From Paenisporosarcina sp. HGH0030 (GTDB lineage: Bacteria > Bacillota > Bacilli > Bacillales_A > Planococcaceae), in the NCBI RefSeq assembly GCF_000411295.1, contig NZ_KE150421.1, forward strand, positions 69,265 to 133,264: a DNA stretch of 64,000 nt. The letters are read 5' to 3'. Shown piece by piece: positions 56,790 to 64,000 of this stretch. The notes beneath the pieces are model-generated. The model was not told the DNA's origin. It was given only the letters and a program-made list of their open reading frames with translations, and made no database searches. Numbering within the stretch: the first letter of the stretch is position 1; each line of letters opens with the position of its first letter. The translations under genes and the position numbers were made by a program.

Positions 56790-56858
56790 TGATACTTACT
56801 AAAGTAATTAGGAGGATACTTCCAAACTACTGACGCAGGAATAGGATGATGATGGAAT

Positions 56859-57236
56859 ATGTTTGTGAAGCTAAAAGAGAACATAGCTAATATAGGTAAC
56901 ATGGACAAAGCATTAGAAGGTATGAACACTATTCATGGTGAGAACGCTCAGAAGCTATTGATTGAAGGTGAAGAAGCACTACAGTGTTATGGTCTGCTAC
57001 TAGACTTTGCATGTATCACAAACAAACGGTTATTCTTTGTGGATGTTAAACTAACCAATAAGAAGAAGGTAGTCGTATCAATCCCATTCAATCACATTGT
57101 AGAAGTTTCATGTGACTATGGCTATGCAAGTGATGAAATAGAGGTTACTACTACTCATAAGACATATGAACTTAAGATGGGTGTAGGGTTAGCTGAACGC
57201 TTTGCCAATGACGTTTTGACACAGATGTTTAAATAA
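56859..57236 (+). CDS. Bacterial PH-domain (YvlA/bPH-type) protein
   Basis: 125 residues. GEEALQCYGLLLDFACITNKRLFFVDV ... KKVVVSIPFNHIVEVSCDYG ... EIEVTTTHKTYELKM is the sheet pattern of bacterial PH domains, which may bind lipids or stress signals. Start ATG 56859 has a poor site (TAGGATGATG). Leads a run of three closely spaced genes. Confidence 0.7.
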   Translation: MFVKLKENIANIGNMDKALEGMNTIHGENAQKLLIEGEEALQCYGLLLDFACITNKRLFFVDVKLTNKKKVVVSIPFNHIVEVSCDYGYASDEIEVTTTHKTYELKMGVGLAERFANDVLTQMFK

Positions 57237-57300
57237 CCTTTATACTACAGACATCTCATAAAATGGTAGAATTATCATATCAATATGGAGGTGAAGAACA

Positions 57301-57486
57301 ATGACTAAATATCATTATAAATGCAGTTGTGGTCAGCCATACAATGTTGAGTCAGAAGGTAAGTCTCCAATAAAAGATAAATTCATAAGTTACTGCCCAT
57401 CATGCAAGAAACAACTTACAATCAAATTCTCTTCAATGGATGCTAAATGGGAGTTTGATGAGACTTGGAAGGCGGTGGAAAAGTAA
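57301..57486 (+). CDS. Small zinc-ribbon-like protein
   Basis: 61 residues, TGGAGGTGAAG site. Two Cys pairs CSCG and CPSCKK spaced by 24 residues, typical of a zinc ribbon. Stop overlaps the start of the next gene (TAATG at 57484). Function unknown. Confidence 0.7.
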   Translation: MTKYHYKCSCGQPYNVESEGKSPIKDKFISYCPSCKKQLTIKFSSMDAKWEFDETWKAVEK

Positions 57487-57749
57487 TGGCATACTACACA
57501 ATTGATAGAGGTAAGAACTACATAATTGACGATGTATCTAAGTTTGAAACTGACAGTGGCATGATAATCAAGGCTGATTCTGTTGCGGATTTACTTATAC
57601 AGTTGGCTACTAAACACCCTGCATTCCTTATGGATTATGATGGACTCCTATGGAATGAGATAACCAAGTCAGAAGCGGATATCATGCTTGGTATAGATGT
57701 TGATGAAGTGCTTGGTGTCTTTGAAGAAAACAGCAACAAACTGAATTAA
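57486..57749 (+). CDS. Small acidic island protein, unknown
   Basis: 87 residues from ATG 57486 coupled to the previous stop. Acidic (ADSVADLLIQLATKHPAFLM, GIDVDEVLGVFEENSNKLN). No motif recognised. Confidence 0.65.
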   Translation: MAYYTIDRGKNYIIDDVSKFETDSGMIIKADSVADLLIQLATKHPAFLMDYDGLLWNEITKSEADIMLGIDVDEVLGVFEENSNKLN

Positions 57750-58260
57750 GAAATGGTGCTCATAGCTGACAATAAGTCGGGTATTACCTACAGTTAAATA
57801 GATAGGACTTTTCTGCAACATGGGAAGTCCTTTTTGCAATGGAGCAGGGTACTACGCTAAAGACCATTCAGTACCTATATTGAGGAATTTTGGTTTAGAA
57901 TGAGCATAATTTGCAATAGTTTGAAGAAAGAAGAACTACAAATGAAACGGATATATTACTATTGAATGATATAGCTGCTCAAAACAAGGATAACAACATA
58001 CAGGATAAAAATACCTCTGAATGTTTTGTAACGGAAGAGCTACATAAAAAAGACTACTATCATGTTCATGAAAGTAGTCTTTTTTTGCATATATAAATAA
58101 AGAGTTGTTGACAATAGTGAAAATTAATAGTATAATTATAAAATCTATTTTTGTCATTATGTATACAGTTATATCAATTATAATTTAATTGTACATGGTG
58201 TCAATATCGTTTGTCAATAGATTAATAAAAAAGGGAGAAAAAATTTATGTGGAGGTATTA
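57750..58260. other. Gene-poor stretch in the island
   Basis: Contains a strong terminator at 58048-58085 (AAAGACTACTATCATG / CATGAAAGTAGTCTTTTTTT). Only short unsupported frames otherwise. Confidence 0.5.
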
Positions 58261-58365
58261 GATGAGCATGATTCTATTAATCAAAATTGAACAATATCTA
58301 GAAGAAGAAGGAGCAATAAAATTGAAGGATAAGGTAGGTGTGCGTAACTATGAAAACAATTACTA
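58261..58365 (+). CDS. 34-residue peptide overlapping the GIY-YIG gene
   Basis: ATG 58261 six bases after TGGAGGT; MSMILLIKIEQYLEEEGAIKLK..., ending 16 bases inside the next gene. It could be a leader peptide coupling translation of the nuclease or a chance frame. Confidence 0.35.
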
Positions 58366-58970
58366 GGATTGAAGCAGTTGAACATTATGGAAATGATATT
58401 TGTAAGAGGCATTTCAAGAAAAATAAGACTCTAACAAATAAAGATATTGAAAATCCACTCATTAGAACTATGCTACAACATTACGAAAGCGTTGAAAGAG
58501 CAGGTTTTGGAAAAGGTGTCTACTATATTTTAGGGGATGAGCGTCCAGAACGGATTGCGTGGCACGAAGTAAAAATAAGTGCAATCATTAACGCTACGAA
58601 AAAAAGGAGTAGAACTTATGCGGACGACTTTTACAAAACCGATACTTGTACTATTTATCTTGCAACTAATATTGTTACCAATGAAAGCTATGTAGGAAGC
58701 ACAACAAGGGCACTAGCAAGAAGAATTAGTGAACATAAATCACATGCTTATAGTGAAAATAATGCTAACTATAAGACACACATTTCACAAGCAATAAGGG
58801 AATATGGATTCAATGCTTTTACATGGAAGGTAATACAACATTGGGATGATGAGAAAACATTAAGAGATGCTGAGGATATATGGATAATAAATTGCAAAGC
58901 ATTTACGAAAGGATATAATTCGAAATTCAACCATAATAAATTAAAAGTGATTAGAGAAAAAGCTTTATAG
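58350..58970 (+). CDS. GIY-YIG endonuclease
   Basis: 206 residues from ATG 58350 after AAGGTAGGTG. The C-terminal half is a GIY-YIG domain: CTIYLAT, ESYVGST, Arg124 in RRISEHK and catalytic Glu175 in DAEDIWI are all present. The N-terminal 95 residues (KTITRIEAVEHYGNDICKRH) are of unknown type and may bind DNA. Looks like a free-standing homing-type nuclease of phage or plasmid origin. Confidence 0.85.
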   Translation: MKTITRIEAVEHYGNDICKRHFKKNKTLTNKDIENPLIRTMLQHYESVERAGFGKGVYYILGDERPERIAWHEVKISAIINATKKRSRTYADDFYKTDTCTIYLATNIVTNESYVGSTTRALARRISEHKSHAYSENNANYKTHISQAIREYGFNAFTWKVIQHWDDEKTLRDAEDIWIINCKAFTKGYNSKFNHNKLKVIREKAL

Positions 58971-59245
58971 AAAAATTTTTCAATACATATAGAGGTATCG
59001 TATAAGAAGATTACGGGGGAAACTGATTCCAATTTGAATGTTTGGAGAGAAACGGAAAACTTTGCAACTTGACAGTTTTCTCCACTAGTGAAAAAACTAA
59101 AAAGGGATGATATCAAGTGAAATTATAAAATATTAACAGTAGTTGATTCTATTATGAGTAGTAGTAAAACATCAGGGAAAGGAGTATATGAAGCGACAGG
59201 ATTGCACAAGAATAGGTAAGACATTTAGAGGGGAATAAAAATACA

Positions 59246-60220
59246 ATGGCAAAGTACACTAAAAAAGAGTTGAGATATTTATTAGAGTTTGATAGTAAGT
59301 ACCAACAGAAAGTAGGGATTCCAAATGACATATTTGAAATCCTTTCGCAGGATGAGGAATTGAATGTTGCAAAAGCACCGCATGTTGCATACGCCTATGC
59401 TTATGTCTTTATAACTGCTTGGTTTTATAAATACGCAAAGTATAATCTTCCATTTGAAGTAACAGATGTAAGTAGTATAAAAGAAATTATTGGTCTTTCA
59501 CCGATAGAAAAGCGATACAACTACATCTTTAAAAAGGGTGGCGTGTTAGACCGCTTAGGAATTACTAAAACAGTTAATTTTAAAGAAGCATCATATGAAT
59601 ATGTGTGGGAGAATGGAGATTTTTGGGGATTCGTAAAGTATGAGGAATGGTTGGCGAAGCGAGATAGCAGAGACATAGATGAAATGAAAGCAGTGGGTGT
59701 CAATTTGAATACTAAGAGAAAACAAATTAAGTACCCAATTTTCGGTTTAGATAAAAGGATAGTTAATGAAGAAGAGATTGAAGGTACATTCTATGAGTGG
59801 GGTAATTCACATGCAGTACCAATGGATGTGTTTATCGAATGTATGACTAACGACAATCTAGGAGCAACCGCTTTTTACATCTATGCTTATCTTAATAGTC
59901 GTTGTGGAATGAACGATGGAAGCATTGAGGTGTCTTTAGACCGAATGAAATCAGTAACAGGAATTAGACACACAACTATTAATACCGCTTTAAACAATCT
60001 AAAAGCATACAACTTAATAATATGTTATCCTGCTACATTCGTAGTTAATAAGGGGAATATTGAAACAGGGGCAAGCGTATATCAAGTTGTGGAGGAAGAG
60101 TATCTTTTCAATCAAACACCGACAGATTTTCAAAAGAGAGATGTAATATACATAGAACAGTACGAAAAGAAATTAGCACTTATGAAAGAAATCGAAAATA
60201 CGCCATTATGGATTCAATAA
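59246..60220 (+). CDS. Winged-helix protein of plasmid/phage replication type
   Basis: 324 residues, GAGGGGAATAAA before ATG. IEVSLDRMKSVTGIRHTTINTALNNLKAYNLIICYP (about 235-270) is a winged helix like those in plasmid or phage replication initiators and DnaD-like proteins; the N-terminal half is helical and unrecognised. It could be the replication or control gene of a former plasmid, but no origin repeats (iterons) are seen nearby. Confidence 0.6.
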   Translation: MAKYTKKELRYLLEFDSKYQQKVGIPNDIFEILSQDEELNVAKAPHVAYAYAYVFITAWFYKYAKYNLPFEVTDVSSIKEIIGLSPIEKRYNYIFKKGGVLDRLGITKTVNFKEASYEYVWENGDFWGFVKYEEWLAKRDSRDIDEMKAVGVNLNTKRKQIKYPIFGLDKRIVNEEEIEGTFYEWGNSHAVPMDVFIECMTNDNLGATAFYIYAYLNSRCGMNDGSIEVSLDRMKSVTGIRHTTINTALNNLKAYNLIICYPATFVVNKGNIETGASVYQVVEEEYLFNQTPTDFQKRDVIYIEQYEKKLALMKEIENTPLWIQ

Positions 60221-60840
60221 AGGTTACGTATACATACTAATAATATATATAATAGAGTATGTTTCTATAATAATAGAAGATAAGAAACCTTTTATAACAT
60301 CTTGATAATCTAGTACAAATACATAACCTTTATAAAAATGAGCAAGCAAACTAAATTAATCAAGACTCCATATGTTTATGGAGTCTTTTTTGGTGTATAA
60401 AAGTGTAGTTTTAACTACATTTATAACTGCTTAATACTCGTTTATATCCAACCTTTGTTAAAATTTTTAATACATGTAAAGTGCCTTAAAAAGCTTGGTT
60501 TCTAGTTCCTTGTATTATCGGAATCTGTAAGTATTTGGATGAAGAATCTAAAGTATCACTTATAAGTGTTTAATTATTATATTATTTTACCGACAGTATT
60601 TACTGAGTAGAAAATAATGGTAAAATTAATACTCGAACAATCAAAAACCAAGGGTACCCATAGATAAAGAAAATTATATTGGGAAATGAAAATGATTCTA
60701 AAATTAGTCAATGCAAATAGGTTTCTTTTATTGGGAAAAATGACCTTTATATAAAATGGTAGAAGTATATGATGCTGATGAGAAAACCCTTCTAATGATT
60801 TACAAAATACTAAAATCAATCAAAAACAGGGGGAAAGCAA
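60221..60840. other. Gene-poor stretch in the island
   Basis: Terminator AAGACTCCATA / TATGGAGTCTT plus T-run at 60362-60393. The rest is about 75 percent A+T by eye with no credible gene. Confidence 0.5.
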
Positions 60841-61074
60841 ATGATTTTAACTGATGTTATTTGGCAATCTAAAAATGGTTTATGGGAAGTTACACTTGAA
60901 AAGAATGACATGTTTCTTTATTTCAAAAAGGATTTAACAAAGTACAGCATAGTTATTAAAAACGATGGGTTTTGGCAGACATATGTTAAGTCAACAGAAG
61001 AAGTACCCGCTTACGTGAAAACGGCCATAGAGAGAAACTATATAAAACTAAAACTTGAAGGTGAAATTATGTGA
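60841..61074 (+). CDS. Small island protein, unknown
   Basis: 77 residues, AGGGGGAAAG site. MILTDVIWQSKNGLWEVTLE ... MFLYFKKDLTKYSIVIKNDG. Beta-rich, no motif. 182 bases before the DUF262 gene. Confidence 0.6.
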   Translation: MILTDVIWQSKNGLWEVTLEKNDMFLYFKKDLTKYSIVIKNDGFWQTYVKSTEEVPAYVKTAIERNYIKLKLEGEIM

Positions 61075-61256
61075 CAGGGAAACCCTGTCTTTTTCTTGAA
61101 ATCTATGCCTTTAAACCAACCAGAGAATAAAGACTTTTTATGAAATAATACAGACGGAAGAATTAAAAGAAGGAATTTTATACATGAAATTAAGCGGTTA
61201 ATGTAGATTTTAAAACGAAGTAATACAATATAAGTCTTATTTTGAGGAGCTTTAAA

Positions 61257-63002
61257 ATGGCATTTGAAAGACCACTTACTATTAACGAAGTAGTTAATGA
61301 TATACATCGTAAGAAATATTTACTTCCATCTATCCAGAGGGAATTTGTATGGGATACTGAACAGATTGAAACTTTATTTGATTCACTGTTAAGGGGCTAT
61401 CCTGTTGGAGCATTTTTGCTGTGGTATGTAAATAAAGAAAATATCAATAAATTCAAATTTTATGAGTTTTTAAGGAACTATCACGAACGTGAAAACACGC
61501 ATAACCTTGAAGCTAATATTAATGGAGAAGAAGATATAATTGCTATTCTAGATGGGCAACAACGTCTAACATCTTTATATATCGGTTTAAAAGGGACTTA
61601 TGCTTATAAATTGCCACGCAAAAGAGTGGGAAATGATTCTGCATATCCAACCCGTAACTTATATCTAAATCTATTAAAGCCGTCAGAAGAAATTGACATG
61701 TTATATGATTTTAAATTTCTTACTGAGAAAGAAGCACTAATAAGAGATGAAGAATCCTTTTGGTTTAAAGTAGGAGACATTTTGAACTTTAGTGAACAAT
61801 TTGAAATAAACGATTACATATACCAAAATGAATTAAATACAGTAGAAAAAGAAAAAGCACGATATGCTAACAAAACCTTATTTGACCTTTACAAAGCAAT
61901 ACATGTTACACCAAGTATTAATTACTATCTTGAAAGGTCACAATCGCTTGATAAAGTTTTGAATATATTTATAAGAGTAAATAGTGGTGGAACACAACTA
62001 AGCTATTCAGATTTATTATTGTCAATTGCAACTGCACAATGGAAACAGAGAGATGCAAGAAAGACGATTACCTCTTTTGTTGATGAAATAAACAGCACTG
62101 GAGACTATTTTGATTTTGATAAAGATTTGGTACTTAAGACTTGTTTGGTTCTGTGCGATTTTAATGATATTGCCTTTAAAGTTGATAACTTTGATTCTGA
62201 TACGATGGGTAAAATTGAAACAGAATGGGATGAAATAGCACAGGCAATTCGGCTTGCAGTTCAACTTGTAGCTAGTTATGGTTTTAACCATAAAACTCTA
62301 ACTGCAAATTACGTGATTATACCAATCTCATATTATTTATATAAAAAGGGAAATCCTCATAATTTTGTTGAATCTTATAAGTATATTCAAGAAAGAAAAG
62401 ACATTCATAGGTTCACCATAGTAGCTTTATTAAAAAGGATATTTGGCGGACAACCAGACAATGTTTTAAAACCGATAAGGGAAATTATTAAAAACAACTT
62501 AAATACTTTCCCTTATGTGTTAGTAAAACAAAATTTAAAAGTAACAAATAAAACCCTAAAGTTCACTGAGGAAGAAGTAGAAAATCTATTATGGACAAAG
62601 TATGGAAATAGATATGCTTTTCCAATTTTATCTTTGCTATATCCTAACCTTGACTATAAAAATAATTTTCATCAAGACCATATCTTCCCTAAAAGCATAT
62701 TAAAGTCACGTACTAAGCTTAAGAGGGAAGGCGTAAGTCAAGATACAATAGAATATGCTGTAGAGAACTATGATTATGTAGGTAATTTACAGTTAATAGA
62801 GGGTATTCCTAATTTAGAGAAGTCGGATAAAAAATTCGACGAGTGGCTAAATATTATCTGTCTAAATGACAAAGAACGGGATATGTATAGAGAAAAACAC
62901 TTAATACCAAACGTTGATTTGAGTTTAGTGAACTTCGAAGATTTCATGGCAAAAAGAGAAAAATTAATCAGAGAAAAGCTGACAAGAATATTAATTAATT
63001 AA
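61257..63002 (+). CDS. DUF262 + HNH (DUF1524) protein, GmrSD-type nuclease
   Basis: 581 residues from ATG 61257 after GAGGAG. The DUF262 domain shows PSIQREFVW (24-32), GYPVGAFLLWY and the nucleotide motif AILDGQQRLTSLY (96-108). The HNH-like DUF1524 domain has HQDHIFPKS near 473 and YVGNLQLIEGIPNLEKSDK. In GmrSD and related type IV restriction enzymes these two parts hydrolyse NTP and cut modified DNA; BrxU and SspE are similar. A phage-defence role is likely, target unknown. Good terminator at 63006-63045. No methyltransferase adjoins it, in line with a modification-dependent enzyme. Confidence 0.87.
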   Translation: MAFERPLTINEVVNDIHRKKYLLPSIQREFVWDTEQIETLFDSLLRGYPVGAFLLWYVNKENINKFKFYEFLRNYHERENTHNLEANINGEEDIIAILDGQQRLTSLYIGLKGTYAYKLPRKRVGNDSAYPTRNLYLNLLKPSEEIDMLYDFKFLTEKEALIRDEESFWFKVGDILNFSEQFEINDYIYQNELNTVEKEKARYANKTLFDLYKAIHVTPSINYYLERSQSLDKVLNIFIRVNSGGTQLSYSDLLLSIATAQWKQRDARKTITSFVDEINSTGDYFDFDKDLVLKTCLVLCDFNDIAFKVDNFDSDTMGKIETEWDEIAQAIRLAVQLVASYGFNHKTLTANYVIIPISYYLYKKGNPHNFVESYKYIQERKDIHRFTIVALLKRIFGGQPDNVLKPIREIIKNNLNTFPYVLVKQNLKVTNKTLKFTEEEVENLLWTKYGNRYAFPILSLLYPNLDYKNNFHQDHIFPKSILKSRTKLKREGVSQDTIEYAVENYDYVGNLQLIEGIPNLEKSDKKFDEWLNIICLNDKERDMYREKHLIPNVDLSLVNFEDFMAKREKLIREKLTRILIN

Positions 63003-63005
63003 AAG

Positions 63006-63045
63006 AAAAGACAGTTGTATATCCTTTGCAACTGTCTTTTTTTAT
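63006..63045 (+). terminator. Terminator of the DUF262 gene
   Basis: AAAGACAGTTG / CAACTGTCTTT plus T-run. Confidence 0.88.
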
Positions 63046-63145
63046 AGAAAATGTTTAATTATGTTACATAACAGTTGATTGTTAATCCCAAAAGATTGGA
63101 GAGATAAAGATTAAAATGCTATTATTCAAGACTGAAACTCAATGT

Positions 63146-63186
63146 AAACAACAAACCCCATATTTTGATTATGGGGTTTGTTGTTT
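63146..63186. terminator. Terminator of the HNH gene
   Basis: CAACAAACCCCATA / TATGGGGTTTGTTG, a 14-base stem; lies between the convergent DUF262 and HNH genes. Confidence 0.8.
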
Positions 63187-63223
63187 GAAAAATCGAGGAA
63201 TCGATTCTTAACTCTATATACAA

Positions 63224-64000
63224 CTACTTCATAATGAAAGTCTCGGTTGGTTTCCATGTAAACAGTAATTGGGTAAGAGCCAAATTGTATACTTCGTTTA
63301 AAAATTGTTTTCTTTGATAAGAATTTTTTCCGAGTTGATTAATTAGTGTCTCCCTTAATGGGTGATGGCTCATAATAAAGTATTCATTCCTCTCATACAA
63401 TTTTTCCAAATACTCTAGAATAGGAAGTAGGGTGAACTTTCCGTTCTCTCCACGATTACAGGTAGTGCAACTTAACACCAAATTCCAGACTCCATCTAAA
63501 TTATGGTTTAAGGAAGGTTGTAAAAGATGTGGAATAAAGTGGTCAACATCGGTAAGTTCTGGGTGATGCTTATTAATGCTTATATCTCTAACACAATAAA
63601 AACACTTTCCTTTTTGATATCCATTTAAAGCTGAACGTGAAGAGGTAATATCTATTCTTTTATATGAGTTGTTCCCCGCAATAAATAAAGATTTATTTGA
63701 TACATCATACTTAACATTCAAAAGACTTGGGTTCATTTTTAAAGACCATGCCACTTCAACAAGTCTCCAACGACCCTCAATCTCCTCAATTATATTTTCT
63801 AAATGATTCATTTCTTGAAGTTTAAAAATATTATCAGTTATGACAATTCCTTTAATCCCGTTTTTCTGTGTTCGTTCATAAAAAGTAGTAGGTGATTGCT
63901 GTGAATTTATTGTATGGAAGCGGTCAATCACATTTTTAAAGGGGTTACTTAAGGTTAGACTGACCATCTCATCTAAAGAAACGTGTTGCTTGTTATAGGA
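63224..64000 (-). CDS. HNH endonuclease-domain protein (5' end outside window)
   Basis: The frame stays open to the last base (…NKQHVSLDEMVSLTLSNPF), so the ATG at 63967 need not be the start. HNH motif: CFYCVRDISI, DVDHFIPH, LVLSCTTCNRGENGK, that is a zinc-bound HNH with two CxxC pairs. The rest is helical. HNH proteins of this kind with unknown N-terminal parts occur as effectors in defence islands. It is convergent with the DUF262 nuclease, so the two are not in one operon. Confidence 0.78.
   Translation of the reverse strand, partial: SYNKQHVSLDEMVSLTLSNPFKNVIDRFHTINSQQSPTTFYERTQKNGIKGIVITDNIFKLQEMNHLENIIEEIEGRWRLVEVAWSLKMNPSLLNVKYDVSNKSLFIAGNNSYKRIDITSSRSALNGYQKGKCFYCVRDISINKHHPELTDVDHFIPHLLQPSLNHNLDGVWNLVLSCTTCNRGENGKFTLLPILEYLEKLYERNEYFIMSHHPLRETLINQLGKNSYQRKQFLNEVYNLALTQLLFTWKPTETFIMK

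Overview
The window is a chromosomal segment of a spore-forming, low-G+C Gram-positive bacterium of the order Bacillales, most likely Bacillaceae or Planococcaceae. The evidence is the backbone gene order acsA - pbp - tyrS - rpsD - msrC(ytsP) - hisJ - ezrA - nifS - thiI - alpha/beta SASP - acyl-CoA synthetase - rarD - nadK - sppA - yteJ - tpx - ytxK - ackA. It follows the Bacillus subtilis tyrS-to-ackA neighbourhood closely and includes a spore-specific DNA-binding protein, a Tyr T-box leader and many GGAGG ribosome binding sites with TTG or GTG starts. The species cannot be named from sequence alone.

Layout. (1) 1-6.6 kb: core genes acsA (cut by the window start), a class A penicillin-binding protein, and tyrS behind a T-box. 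(2) 6.7-25.2 kb: an insertion between tyrS and rpsD, which are neighbours in B. subtilis. It carries a periplasmic-binding-protein-like gene, a collagen-like protein, a large PKD-type protein, and a complete manganese-oxidase (mnxABCDEFG) operon. Two related spore-coat-like genes follow, then an AraC regulator with a divergent GH3 glycosidase and an esterase. Its rpsD-side edge holds half a tRNA and what looks like an integrase tail, as at an old attachment site. (3) 25.3-39.9 kb: rpsD, a methionine gamma-lyase, then a second variable zone. This contains the ytbE-ytbD / ytcD group, VanZ-like and VOC genes, and an array of small same-strand genes separated by palindromic repeats. (4) 40-54.4 kb: core block from msrC/hisJ to ackA. 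(5) 54.5 kb to the end: an island starting with a tyrosine recombinase, with small unknown genes, a GIY-YIG nuclease, a plasmid-type winged-helix protein, a DUF262/HNH protein and a second HNH nuclease cut by the window end.

How the parts work together. The mnx genes match the known spore-surface Mn(II) oxidase system of marine Bacillus: MnxG is the multicopper oxidase, MnxE/MnxF are its small partners, and MnxC is a Sco-like copper/thiol protein. MnxD, MnxE, MnxF and the two genes downstream of mnxG appear to share one small beta-barrel pattern. The divergent collagen-like and PKD genes could supply spore-surface scaffold. The most unusual feature is the cassette-like array at 34.4-39.7 kb, with relics at 27.7-28.35 kb. 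Each small gene has a GGGGCAG palindrome in front and a GGGTGCT palindrome behind, usually with a terminator hairpin sandwiched between consecutive cassettes. Two of the genes are broken. No integrase of the integron type is visible.
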